Both the position numbers and the translations under genes were made by a program. 64,000 bases of DNA from Diaphorobacter sp. HDW4B (GTDB taxonomy: Bacteria; Pseudomonadota; Gammaproteobacteria; Burkholderiales; Burkholderiaceae_C), in NCBI RefSeq assembly GCF_011305535.1, contig NZ_CP049905.1:3222001-3286000 (forward strand). The letters run 5' to 3'. Positions 8,326-16,992 of this stretch are shown here, in pieces (within the stretch, counting starts at the first letter, position 1; every line of letters starts with the position of its first letter). The notes beneath the pieces were generated by a model that did not search any database, was not told the origin of the DNA, and saw nothing but the letters and a program-made list of their open reading frames with translations.

Positions 8326-9000
8326 ATGACTTTTTCGATTGTGGGTCGCTGCGAAAAAACCGGACAACTGGGCGTTGCCATCAGTTCGTCCAGCATTGCC
8401 GTGGGTGCGCGCTGCCCTTGGGTGCGCGCGGGCGTGGGCGTTGTCTCCACGCAGAACATCACCTTGCCGGCGCTGGGTCCGCGTGTGCTGGATCTGCTGG
8501 AAAAGGGTGCCTCGCCGCAGGACGCACTCAAGCAGGCGCTGGATGACAAGAGCTGGCCGGAATATCGCCAGGTCACGGTCGTCGATGCGCAAGGCCGCAC
8601 GGCTGTCTTCACCGGCAAGGAAGCGCTGGGCATCTTCACCAGCGCATCGGGCAAGCAATGCGTTGCCGGTGGCAATCTGCTGTCGAGCACCAAGGTGATC
8701 GACGCGATGATTCCTGCGTTCGAGAACACCACGGGCCCGCTCGCCGAACGACTGATCGCCGCCATGAAGGCTGCGATGGCGGCAGGCGGCGAAGCGGGGC
8801 CGGTACATTCCGCTGCGCTCAAGATTGCGGGCGAGCACATCTGGCCGATGGCCGATCTGCGTGTGGATTGGACCGAGGCCGACCCGATTGCGGAGCTGGA
8901 GAAGCTCTGGATTGCCTACAAGCCGCAGATGCAGGACTATCAGATGCGCGCGGTGAATCCCACCGCTGCGCCAAGCTACGGAGTGCCGGGCGATGAGTAG
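8326..9000 (+). CDS. DUF1028 family, Ntn-hydrolase-like protein
   Basis: A 224-residue protein matching DUF1028 across its length. The N-terminus is MTFSIVGR; the middle has GVAISSSSIAVGARCPWVRAG, and then ALNIT-like GVVSTQNITLPALGPRVLDLL. DUF1028 proteins are assigned to the N-terminal-nucleophile hydrolase fold. Thr2 would be the exposed nucleophile after methionine removal, which is inference. A strong AAGGAG precedes the ATG. The last codons overlap the start of the M20 hydrolase by eight bases, so the two proteins are probably made in step and may act on the same amide-type intermediate. No specific reaction is established for the family. Confidence 0.85.
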   Translation: MTFSIVGRCEKTGQLGVAISSSSIAVGARCPWVRAGVGVVSTQNITLPALGPRVLDLLEKGASPQDALKQALDDKSWPEYRQVTVVDAQGRTAVFTGKEALGIFTSASGKQCVAGGNLLSSTKVIDAMIPAFENTTGPLAERLIAAMKAAMAAGGEAGPVHSAALKIAGEHIWPMADLRVDWTEADPIAELEKLWIAYKPQMQDYQMRAVNPTAAPSYGVPGDE

Positions 9001-10162
9001 CAGCGAACTCACCAGCCGCCAGATGCTGGAGCGGCTCATCGGCTTTCCCACCGTGAGCCGTGATTCGAATCTGGACCTGATCGTCTTCATGCGCGACTAT
9101 CTTGCGCAGCATGGTGTGAAGGCAGAACTGTTCTACAACGCAGAGCGCAACAAGGCCAGCCTGTTCGCCACCATCGGACCGACCGACAAGCCGGGCGTTG
9201 CGGTGTCGGGCCACACGGATGTGGTGCCGGTCGATGGGCAGGCATGGACCGTCGATCCGTTCAAGCTGCTCGAGCGCGATGGGCGTTTCTACGGACGTGG
9301 CACGGCGGACATGAAGGGCTTCATCGCCTGTGCGCTGGCTGCGGTGCCGCATTTCACGCGCGCGGCGCTCAAGCAACCCTTGCATCTGGCGTTTTCGTAC
9401 GACGAGGAAATCGGCTGTCTGGGCGTGCGTCCCATGCTGGCCGAGTTGGCGAAGCGGACCATCAAGCCGGACCTGTGTCTGATCGGTGAACCCACAGAAC
9501 TCAAACCGGTGCTCGGCCACAAGGGCAAGCTCGCGATGCGTTGTTGCGTGAAGGGCGCGGCGTGTCACTCGGCCTATGCGCCGTATGGCGTGAACGCGAT
9601 TGAATATGCGGCGCGCATGATCGGAAAACTGGGTGACATCGGCGCGCAACTCGCCAAGCCCGAATTGCACGATGCACGTTTCGACCCACCATTCTCGACC
9701 GTGCAGACCGGCGTGATCAAGGGCGGTCGCGCGCTCAACATCGTGCCTGCAGAATGCGAGTTCGACTTCGAGGTGCGGGCCTTGCCGGACTACGATGTGC
9801 GCGAGGTCGTCAACGAACTGCAGGGTTTTGCGAGCAGCGAATTGCTGCCGAAGATGCAGGCGGTGAAGCCGGAAGCGGGCATCGAATTCAAGGAACTGAG
9901 TGCTTATCCAGGGCTCGTCACACCGCGCGACAGCGATGCGGCCAAGTTGCTGGGTTGGCTCAGCGGCTCGACGGACTTCGGCACGGTGGCGTATGGCACG
10001 GAGGGCGGGCTTTACATGCAGTCGGGAATACCCTCCATCGTCTGTGGGCCGGGCAGCATGGATCAGGGGCACAAGCCGGACGAATTCGTCACGGTCGCGC
10101 AACTCGATGGGTGCGACGCGATGCTCCGAAGGCTGGTTCAACATCTGAGCGAGAGCACATAA
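8993..10162 (+). CDS. M20 family zinc deacylase, acetylornithine deacetylase (ArgE)-like
   Basis: A 389-residue metallohydrolase. The metal ligand and catalytic blocks are all present: SGHTDVVPV (His74, Asp76), GRGTADMKGF (Asp106) and SYDEEIGCLGVR (Glu138/Glu139), with a dimerisation domain from about residue 180 and a C-terminal GPGSMDQGHKPDEFV carrying the final histidine. The overall resemblance is to ArgE, which cleaves N-acetylornithine. Here the gene is fused by overlap to a DUF1028 gene in a catabolic run, so an N-acyl intermediate of that pathway is a better guess than arginine synthesis. Confidence 0.88.
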   Translation: MSSSELTSRQMLERLIGFPTVSRDSNLDLIVFMRDYLAQHGVKAELFYNAERNKASLFATIGPTDKPGVAVSGHTDVVPVDGQAWTVDPFKLLERDGRFYGRGTADMKGFIACALAAVPHFTRAALKQPLHLAFSYDEEIGCLGVRPMLAELAKRTIKPDLCLIGEPTELKPVLGHKGKLAMRCCVKGAACHSAYAPYGVNAIEYAARMIGKLGDIGAQLAKPELHDARFDPPFSTVQTGVIKGGRALNIVPAECEFDFEVRALPDYDVREVVNELQGFASSELLPKMQAVKPEAGIEFKELSAYPGLVTPRDSDAAKLLGWLSGSTDFGTVAYGTEGGLYMQSGIPSIVCGPGSMDQGHKPDEFVTVAQLDGCDAMLRRLVQHLSEST

Positions 10163-10173
10163 ATGCAATAAGC

Positions 10174-10222
10174 GCAATTGCTGAAATTCGGACTGGGGTA
10201 AACCAGAGGTTCAGCAATTTGC
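10174..10222 (+). terminator. Inverted repeat after the M20 gene, possible terminator
   Basis: GCAATTGCTGAA (10174-10185) pairs with TTCAGCAATTTGC (10210-10222) apart from one bulged T, with a 24-nt loop. No T-run follows, so it may be a weak terminator, a processing site, or an operator for the CoA-transferase gene 60 bases downstream. Confidence 0.35.
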
Positions 10223-10281
10223 AATAGCCCATTCCGCGCCGTGGCAAACACAATGGGAGTCTTCGACAAGGAGGCTTTCTC

Positions 10282-11517
10282 ATGGCTGCGAATGGTGCCG
10301 ATCAAGAGCTCGACCTGCCGCTTGCGGGTGTCCGCGTGCTGGACCTCTCGCGCGTGTTTGCCGGGCCGCTGTGCGGTCAGGTGCTGGCTGACTACGGTGC
10401 GGAGGTCATCAAGGTGGAGCATCCCGCGCGCGGCGACGATACGCGTGACTGGGGCATGCGCATCGGCAAGACGGAGACCACCTATTACAACAGCATGAAC
10501 CGCAACAAGCGGTCGGTCACGCTGGATCTGCAGACGCCGGAAGCCATCCGCATCGTGCATGAGCTGCTGCCGCAATGCGATGTGGTGATTCACAATTTCA
10601 AATCGGGCGGTGCGGAAAAGCTGGGGTTGGGTTATGAGCAGCTCAAGGCGATCAAGCCCGATCTTGTCTATGTGGCCGTGGCGGGTTACGACAGCAGCGG
10701 ACCGGAGGCGCAGCGGCCGGGTTACGACCTGGTGATTCAGGGCGAGTCGGGCCTGATGGCGCTGAACGGCGAGAAGGAACAACCACCGCTCAAATTCGGC
10801 GTGGCGGTGGTCGATCTGATGACTGGCATGACGGCGGCGCAAGCGGTGCTGGCCGCGCTGTTCAAGCGGGAACGCACGGGGCAGGGGCGCTTCATCGAGA
10901 TGGCGCTGTATGACTGCGGTGTGATGGTCACGGGCTACTACGGGCTGGATGCGCTCAAGCTCGGCCACGATCCCGAACGCTACGGCAATGCGCATCCGTC
11001 CATCGTGCCTTACGGCATGTATGAAGCAGCGGATGGGCCTTTGATCATTACCGTAGGCACCAATGCGCAATTTGAAAAATTCTGCCGCGTGGTGCTGGAG
11101 CGCCCGGACATCGTGGCAGATGAACGTTTTGCGAACAACGTAAACCGTGCGAAGAATCGGCTGGCGCTGACGCCCATGCTCAAGGAGCTGATCCACTCGC
11201 ACAAGCGTGATGTGCTGCTTGAGCGCTTGCGCAAGGCGGGCATTCCCTGCGGCGAGGTGCTGGGCCTGCATGAGGCGCTGACCAGCGAGCGCACGCGCCG
11301 CAGCGATCTGGTGCAGGACATGCCGCATCCCGTCGTCGGCACCACGCCCGTGTTTGCTCCCCCCGTGCGCATGAATGGCAAGCGTTTGCCGATTCGCAGC
11401 GCGCCGCCTACTTTGGGCGAAGGCACGCGCGAGGTGTTGCGCCATCTGCTGGCCATGAGCGACGAACAGCTTGCGCAGTTGCGCGACAAGGGCGTGCTGA
11501 CCTTGCCCGACGAATGA
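10282..11517 (+). CDS. Class III (CaiB/BaiF) CoA-transferase
   Basis: A 411-residue family III CoA-transferase. It opens with LPLAGVRVLDLSRVFAGPL, followed by LADYGAEVIKVEHPARGDDTR and NRNKRSVTLDL, all typical of CaiB/Frc proteins. Asp149 in RPGYDLVIQGESG is the expected catalytic aspartate, forming the acyl anhydride with the acid substrate. RFIEMALYDCGV and PSIVPYGMYEAADG follow. It moves CoA between carboxylic acids, so it could activate an acid product of the upstream genes. AAGGAGG lies upstream of the ATG. Neighbours are the M20 hydrolase upstream and a Bug binding protein downstream. Confidence 0.9.
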   Translation: MAANGADQELDLPLAGVRVLDLSRVFAGPLCGQVLADYGAEVIKVEHPARGDDTRDWGMRIGKTETTYYNSMNRNKRSVTLDLQTPEAIRIVHELLPQCDVVIHNFKSGGAEKLGLGYEQLKAIKPDLVYVAVAGYDSSGPEAQRPGYDLVIQGESGLMALNGEKEQPPLKFGVAVVDLMTGMTAAQAVLAALFKRERTGQGRFIEMALYDCGVMVTGYYGLDALKLGHDPERYGNAHPSIVPYGMYEAADGPLIITVGTNAQFEKFCRVVLERPDIVADERFANNVNRAKNRLALTPMLKELIHSHKRDVLLERLRKAGIPCGEVLGLHEALTSERTRRSDLVQDMPHPVVGTTPVFAPPVRMNGKRLPIRSAPPTLGEGTREVLRHLLAMSDEQLAQLRDKGVLTLPDE

Positions 11518-11603
11518 CTTTTTTCTGCACGTGATTCGAGAGTTCTGCGTTCCCGGTTCGATGTCGCTGCCGCAATCGGCAGCTTTCTGAAGGAGACGAG
11601 CGA

Positions 11604-12617
11604 ATGAGCCACAACAACATGTCCAAGACGATCCAGCGCCGTACCTTGTTGCAAGGCGCGGCAGCCTTGGCAGGCGCACAGTTGCTGCCCCATGTCCATG
11701 CGCAATCGGCCCATTGGCCCACCAAGCCCATCAAGCTGATCGTGCCCTACGCGGCAGGTGGTGCGACGGACATTCTGGCGCGTGCGTTTGGTGAAGGGCT
11801 GTCCAAGCGCGTCGGGCAGCCGGTGATCGTCGATAACCGGCCCGGAGCGTCCGGGATTGTCGGAACGGAAGCGGTGGCCAAGGCGGTGCCCGATGGGCAT
11901 ACCTTGCTGATGTCGCTGAGCTCTTCGATGCTCGTCAATCAGTATCTTTACACCAAGCTGCCGTACAACCCGATCAAGGATCTGTCGTTTGTGTCGCAGG
12001 TAAGCACTGCGCCGGTGGTGCTGGCGGTGCATCCGTCCGTGCCGGTCAAAAACATGAAGGAGCTGCTGGCCTACGCCAAGGCGAATCGCGGCAAGCTGAG
12101 CTATGGCTCGTATGGCGTGGGTTCGTATGCGCATCTGGCGGGGGCTTACATCAGCAAGATCACCAACTCCGACATGAACCACGCCGCATACAAAGGCGAG
12201 AGTCAGGCGGTGCAGGAGCTCATCAGCGGGCAATACCAGTTTGGCTTTCTGAGCGCCCAAAGCGTCAAGCCGCATGTGGACACCGGGCGACTCAAGGCGA
12301 TTGGAGTGACCGGCCGTCAGCGCATGGTGGTGATGCCCGATGTGCCGACGATCTACGAGCAGGGCGTGCAGGACGATGCGTTCTCGCTGGTCGGCTGGAT
12401 CGCCATGGGTGCGCCGTCTGGTGTGCCCAAAGACATCATCGCGCAGCTCTACGCGCATCTGCTCGAAGTCTCCAAGGATGCCAAGGTGCAGGAGCGCATC
12501 ACCGGCGCGGGCTTTGCACCGATGATGAGCACGCCCGAGCAGTTCCGCGAAAACTACCAGCGCGACATGCCGGTGTGGAGGGCGCTGGTGGAAACGGCTG
12601 GAGCCAAACTCGACTGA
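11604..12617 (+). CDS. Bug family (TctC-like) periplasmic solute-binding protein
   Basis: A 337-residue extracytoplasmic binding protein of the tripartite tricarboxylate transporter (Bug) family. Residues 1-35 form a signal peptide with QRRTLLQ and a cleavage region ending HVHAQS. The mature chain starts with WPTKPIKLIVPYAAGGATDILAR and VIVDNRPGASGIVG, which are Bug hallmarks. No TctA/TctB membrane genes are adjacent, as is common for orphan Bug proteins in Burkholderiales. It probably delivers a carboxylated substrate or acts as a sensor. AAGGAG precedes the ATG. Confidence 0.9.
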   Translation: MSHNNMSKTIQRRTLLQGAAALAGAQLLPHVHAQSAHWPTKPIKLIVPYAAGGATDILARAFGEGLSKRVGQPVIVDNRPGASGIVGTEAVAKAVPDGHTLLMSLSSSMLVNQYLYTKLPYNPIKDLSFVSQVSTAPVVLAVHPSVPVKNMKELLAYAKANRGKLSYGSYGVGSYAHLAGAYISKITNSDMNHAAYKGESQAVQELISGQYQFGFLSAQSVKPHVDTGRLKAIGVTGRQRMVVMPDVPTIYEQGVQDDAFSLVGWIAMGAPSGVPKDIIAQLYAHLLEVSKDAKVQERITGAGFAPMMSTPEQFRENYQRDMPVWRALVETAGAKLD

Positions 12618-12629
12618 AGGACATCACGC

Positions 12630-13607
12630 ATGAAGACGCGCATCACCGAACTCTTCGGCATCGAGCATCCCATCATCCAGGGCGGCATGCACTACGTGGG
12701 GCTGGCGGAGCTGGCCTCCGCCGTGTCGAATGCCGGGGGACTGGGCATCGTCACCGGGCTCACGCAGCGCACGCCGGAACTGCTGGCCAAGGAGATCGCC
12801 CGTTGCCGCGAGATGACGGACAAGCCCTTCGGCGTGAACCTGAGCTTTCTGCCGGCAGTGAACCCGCCTGACTACGCGGGCTACATCCGCGCCATCATCG
12901 ACGGCGGTGTGAAGGTCGTGGAGACGGCGGGCAACAACCCGCAGAAGTGGTTGCCGATGATGAAGGACGCGGGCATCAAGGTGATCCACAAATGCACCTC
13001 GGTGCGCCATGCGCTCAAGGCCGAATCGATTGGCTGCGATGCGATCAGCGTGGATGGTTTTGAATGCGGCGGTCATCCCGGCGAGGACGATGTGCCCAAC
13101 TTCATACTGCTGCCGCGCGCGGCCGAGGAACTCAAAATTCCGTTCGTCGCATCCGGCGGCATGGCCGATGGACGATCGCTGGTGGCGGCGCTCGCGCTCG
13201 GCGCGGATGGCATGAACATGGGCACGCGTTTCATGGCGACCCAGGAGGCACCCATTCACGACAACGTCAAGCAGGCCATCGTGGGCGCGAGCGAGCTGGA
13301 CACGCGCATCATCATGCGCCCGCTGCGCAACACCGAGCGCGTGTTCGCCAACGCGGCAACGCAGGAAGTGCTGCGCAAGGAGCGCGAACTGGGCGGCAAC
13401 ATCCGCTTCGAAGACATCGCGCCCGAACTCGCGGGTGCCTATCCGCGCATCATGCAGCAGGGCGACATGCAAAGCGGCGTGTGGTCCTGCGGAATGGTCG
13501 TGGGGCTGATCCACGACGTGCCCACGGTGCAGCAGCTCATCGACCACATCATGCGCGAGGCCCATGGCATCATCGAGAAGCGGTTGACTGGGTTCGCCGC
13601 TGCCTGA
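12630..13607 (+). CDS. Nitronate monooxygenase-like FMN enzyme
   Basis: A 325-residue TIM-barrel flavoprotein of the nitronate monooxygenase/2-nitropropane dioxygenase family. Key blocks are GIEHPIIQGGMHYVGLAELASAV, GVNLSFLPAVNP, KVIHKCTSVRHALKAESIG, DGFECGGHPGEDDV (the phosphate/FMN loop) and VASGGMADGRSLVAALALGADG. Class I enzymes oxidise alkyl nitronates to carbonyls and nitrite, while many homologues act in unrelated catabolism. The start lies 12 bases after the Bug gene stop, so the two are co-transcribed. Whether it handles a nitro compound here is unknown. Confidence 0.85.
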   Translation: MKTRITELFGIEHPIIQGGMHYVGLAELASAVSNAGGLGIVTGLTQRTPELLAKEIARCREMTDKPFGVNLSFLPAVNPPDYAGYIRAIIDGGVKVVETAGNNPQKWLPMMKDAGIKVIHKCTSVRHALKAESIGCDAISVDGFECGGHPGEDDVPNFILLPRAAEELKIPFVASGGMADGRSLVAALALGADGMNMGTRFMATQEAPIHDNVKQAIVGASELDTRIIMRPLRNTERVFANAATQEVLRKERELGGNIRFEDIAPELAGAYPRIMQQGDMQSGVWSCGMVVGLIHDVPTVQQLIDHIMREAHGIIEKRLTGFAAA

Positions 13608-13640
13608 TGGCCGATTGATGTTCAACGCGTTCACCGAGTC

Positions 13641-15197
13641 ATGAAATCTCCCAATCCGATTGCCGCTGCCAGTTTCAACACGGTCTCCGCTCTGTTGCGT
13701 GAACATGCATTGGCGCGTCCGGACCATCCTGCGGTTCAGGATGAAACCCAGTCGCTGAACTACGCGCAGCTCGATGCGCTGGTCGATCGCATCGCCACTT
13801 CTTTGCAGCGCGACGGCGTGCACCATGGTGACGTGGTCGCCATCTGCGCGTTGAACTCCGCGCGCTATGCCGCGGTGTTTCTGGGCGTTCTGCGAGCCGG
13901 TGCCGCAGTCGCTCCGCTGGCCCCTTCGTCAAGCAGCGAAACGCTGGCATCCATGCTGCGCGATTGTGGTGCGAAGCTGTGGTTTGCCGATGCATCGGCG
14001 GATGTGTCGGCGCTTGATTCGAGCCTGCCTTGCGTGTCGCTGGATGACGTGGCCCTTGGCAAGTCGTTCGAGCCCTGGCTGGCCAAGGAAGGCAGCAAGC
14101 CCGCGCCGGTCGATGTATCGCCGGACGATGCGTTCAACATCATCTACTCATCGGGCACCACCGGCACGCCCAAGGGCATCGTGCAATCGCATGGCATGCG
14201 CTGGGCGCACATTCAGCGCGGGGCATCGAACGAGTACGGACCACAGTCGGTCACGCTGCTGGCGACACCGCTGTATTCCAACACCACGCTGGTGATCTTC
14301 GTGCCGTCGTTCGCTTATGGCGGCAGCGTGCTGCTCATGAAGAAGTTCGATGCCGCGCGTTATCTCAAACTGGCCGAAGCGCAACGCGCGACGCATGCGA
14401 TGCTGGTGCCCGTGCAATACCAGCGCATCATGGCGCTCGCGGATTTCGATCGGCACGATCTCTCCTCGTTCCAATACAAGTTCTGCACCAGCGCGCCGTT
14501 TCGCGCAGAACTCAAGGCCGACGTGCTCGCGCGCTGGCCGGGCACGCTCACCGAGTACTACGGCATGACCGAAGGCGGTGGCACCTGCATTCTCGATGCG
14601 CATCTGCACCCCGACAAACTGCACACGGTGGGCAAGCCCGCATCCAACAGCGACATTCGCTTGATCGACGAAGCGGGCAACGAGGTGGGACCGGGCGAGA
14701 TCGGCGAAGTCGTCGGCCACTCCACCGGCATGATGACCGGCTACCACCATCAACCCGAGAAGACGCGCGAGGCCGAATGGTTCGATCCTTCGGGCAAACG
14801 TTTCATCCGCACGGGTGATGTCGGGCGCTTTGATGAAGACGGCTTTCTGACGCTGCTCGACCGCCGCAAGGACATGATCATCAGCGGCGGTTTCAACATC
14901 TATCCGAGCGATCTCGAAGCGCAGTTGCGTGCCCATCCGGCCATCGAGGATGTGGCCGTGGTGGGCGTGTTTTCAGAGCAATGGGGCGAGACGCCGGTCG
15001 CCTATGTCGTGCAGCGCAAAGGCACGCCGGAGACGGCCGCTGAGCTCAAGCAGTGGTTCAACGCGCGCGCCGGAAAAACCCAGCGGCTTGCCGATCTGGT
15101 GCTGGTGAACGAGTTGCCACGCAGCGCCATCGGCAAGGTACTCAAACGCGATCTGCGCGATGCTTATTCGGCAGCGTCGGCCAAGCCCAGCATCTGA
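13641..15197 (+). CDS. Class I adenylate-forming enzyme, acyl-CoA synthetase
   Basis: A 518-residue AMP-forming ligase. The P-loop is YSSGTTGTPKG, the A5 motif is EYYGMTEGGG, A7/A8 is TGDVGRFDEDGFLTLLDRRKDMI followed by SGGFNIYPSDLE, and the A10 lysine is in AIGKVLKRDL. It lacks a carrier-protein domain. It should adenylate a carboxylic acid and transfer it to CoA, a plausible final activation step for this cluster. It starts about 33 bases after the nitronate monooxygenase gene. Its last 34 bases overlap the end of the convergent dehydrogenase gene. Confidence 0.88.
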   Translation: MKSPNPIAAASFNTVSALLREHALARPDHPAVQDETQSLNYAQLDALVDRIATSLQRDGVHHGDVVAICALNSARYAAVFLGVLRAGAAVAPLAPSSSSETLASMLRDCGAKLWFADASADVSALDSSLPCVSLDDVALGKSFEPWLAKEGSKPAPVDVSPDDAFNIIYSSGTTGTPKGIVQSHGMRWAHIQRGASNEYGPQSVTLLATPLYSNTTLVIFVPSFAYGGSVLLMKKFDAARYLKLAEAQRATHAMLVPVQYQRIMALADFDRHDLSSFQYKFCTSAPFRAELKADVLARWPGTLTEYYGMTEGGGTCILDAHLHPDKLHTVGKPASNSDIRLIDEAGNEVGPGEIGEVVGHSTGMMTGYHHQPEKTREAEWFDPSGKRFIRTGDVGRFDEDGFLTLLDRRKDMIISGGFNIYPSDLEAQLRAHPAIEDVAVVGVFSEQWGETPVAYVVQRKGTPETAAELKQWFNARAGKTQRLADLVLVNELPRSAIGKVLKRDLRDAYSAASAKPSI

Positions 15198-16918
15198 CGC
15201 GCCACGGCCTCGCCGACCTTGATGCCGTCCACGCCCGCAGACAGAATGCCGCCCGCATAACCAGCGCCTTCGCCCGCAGGGTAGATGCCGTGCGTGTTCA
15301 GGCTCTGGAAATCCGCACCGCGACCTATGCGCAGCGGTGCCGAGGTGCGCGTTTCCACGCCGGTCATCACCGCATCGGCCATGTCATATCCGCGAATCTT
15401 GCGGCCGAAAACAGGCAGCGCTTCGCGCATGGCCTCGGTCGCAAAAGCGGGCAGGGCCTTGTCGATGCTGGTCAGGTGCACGCCCGGCTTGTACGAAGGC
15501 TGCACCTCGCCGAATTCCTTGGAATCACGTTTGGCCAGAAAGTCGCCCACGAGCTGGCCTGGTGCGCTGTAGTTGCTGCCGCCGACCACGTAGGCGTTCG
15601 ATTCCAGTTGGCGCTGCAGCACGATACCCGCAAGTGGATGGGTCTCGCCCGCCTTGTATTTTTCGATGCCGTAGCTCTTGCCAAGATACTTCTCGAACGA
15701 TGCGACATCGCGCGGGAAATCGCTTTCGTCCACGGCCACCACCATGCCCGCATTCGCATTGCGTTCGGCGCGCGAATACTGGCTCATGCCGTTGGTCACC
15801 ACACGTTCGGGTTCGCTGGTCGCAGCGACCACCGTGCCGCCAGGGCACATGCAGAAACTGTAGACCGCACGGCCATTCTTGGCGTGGTGCACGAGCTTGT
15901 AATCCGCCGCGCCGAGCAGTGGATGCCCGGCATGCTTGCCCCAACGCGCGCGGTCGATCACGCTTTGTGGATGCTCGATGCGCACGCCGATGGAGAACGG
16001 TTTGGCTTCCATCGAAACGCCGCGCTCGTACAGCATCGCAAACGTGTCGCGCGAGCTGTGGCCGAGCGCCATCACCACTTGCGTGGCGGGCAGCAGTTGT
16101 TCCTTGCCGGAGGCCAGATCGACGACCGTGAGACCGGTGACGTGGCGCTCGCCGCTCGCGTCCGTTGCGACCTGCACATCGCTCACGCGCTGCTCGAAAC
16201 GCACCTCGCCACCCATAGCGATGATCTGCTCGCGCAGTGTCTCCACCACCTTCACCAGCTTGAACGTACCGATGTGCGGATGCGCGGTGTACAGGATTTC
16301 GGCGGGCGCACCGGCCTGCACGAACTCTTCCATCACCTTGCGACCCAGATGGCGTGGGTCCTTGATCTGGCTGTAGAGCTTGCCGTCCGAGAACGTGCCC
16401 GCACCGCCTTCGCCGAACTGCACGTTCGATTCAGGCGTCAGCACGCGCTTGCGCCACAGACCCCAGGTGTCCTTGGTGCGCTCACGCACTTCGCGTCCGC
16501 GCTCCAGCACGATGGGCTTGAAGCCCATCTGCGCCAGCACCAGCGCCGCAAAAATGCCGCACGGTCCAAAGCCGATGACGACGGGGCGGTCCTGCAGATC
16601 CGCAGGTGCCTGACCGACTGGCTTCCATGCCATGTCGGGCGTGGCGTTGACGTGCGGATTCTTCTCGTTCTTGGCAAGCAACTCGGCTTCGAGCGCTGCA
16701 TCGGCCAGCGTCGCATCGACGATGTACACCGCCATCAACTCCACCTTGCGCGCGTCGAAGCTGCGCTTGTGCACATGCAAGGAGGTGAGGGCGTTTTCGT
16801 CGATGGTCAGCATCTGCGCAATCTGTGTGCGCAGGGCGGCTTCGGGATGGGCGTCGGCGTCGTATTCGCCCGCTGGCAGCGCGGTGAGCGGCAGCTTGAT
16901 TTCGGAGATGCGAATCAT
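15164..16918 (-). CDS. FAD-dependent dehydrogenase (COG2509-type)
   Basis: A 584-residue protein of the 'FAD-dependent protein' group often called uncharacterised FAD-dependent dehydrogenase. Residues 1-95 form an N-terminal domain. The FAD motif PVVIGFGPCGIFAALVLAQMG follows, then VQFGEGGAGTFSDGKLYSQ, PATQVVMALGHSSRDTF and a C-terminal GIYPAGEGAGYAGGILSAGVDG. These fit a glutathione-reductase-like flavin fold without a redox disulfide, although FCMCPGGTVV is a conserved cysteine pair of the group. The natural substrate is not known. Its 3' end overlaps the convergent acyl-CoA synthetase gene by 34 bases. Confidence 0.85.
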   Translation of the reverse strand: MIRISEIKLPLTALPAGEYDADAHPEAALRTQIAQMLTIDENALTSLHVHKRSFDARKVELMAVYIVDATLADAALEAELLAKNEKNPHVNATPDMAWKPVGQAPADLQDRPVVIGFGPCGIFAALVLAQMGFKPIVLERGREVRERTKDTWGLWRKRVLTPESNVQFGEGGAGTFSDGKLYSQIKDPRHLGRKVMEEFVQAGAPAEILYTAHPHIGTFKLVKVVETLREQIIAMGGEVRFEQRVSDVQVATDASGERHVTGLTVVDLASGKEQLLPATQVVMALGHSSRDTFAMLYERGVSMEAKPFSIGVRIEHPQSVIDRARWGKHAGHPLLGAADYKLVHHAKNGRAVYSFCMCPGGTVVAATSEPERVVTNGMSQYSRAERNANAGMVVAVDESDFPRDVASFEKYLGKSYGIEKYKAGETHPLAGIVLQRQLESNAYVVGGSNYSAPGQLVGDFLAKRDSKEFGEVQPSYKPGVHLTSIDKALPAFATEAMREALPVFGRKIRGYDMADAVMTGVETRTSAPLRIGRGADFQSLNTHGIYPAGEGAGYAGGILSAGVDGIKVGEAVARQMLGLADAAE

Positions 16919-16992
16919 CGTGTGAACTGGCCCGTATCGATCGGGCTGAGTGTGTGGGAAAGGGTCGGCATTTTAGCCGAGCGGGTCCGTTC

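Noticed and set aside
11604-12617. A complete tripartite tricarboxylate transporter.
   Set aside because: Only the Bug binding protein is present; no TctA or TctB membrane gene is found in the window.
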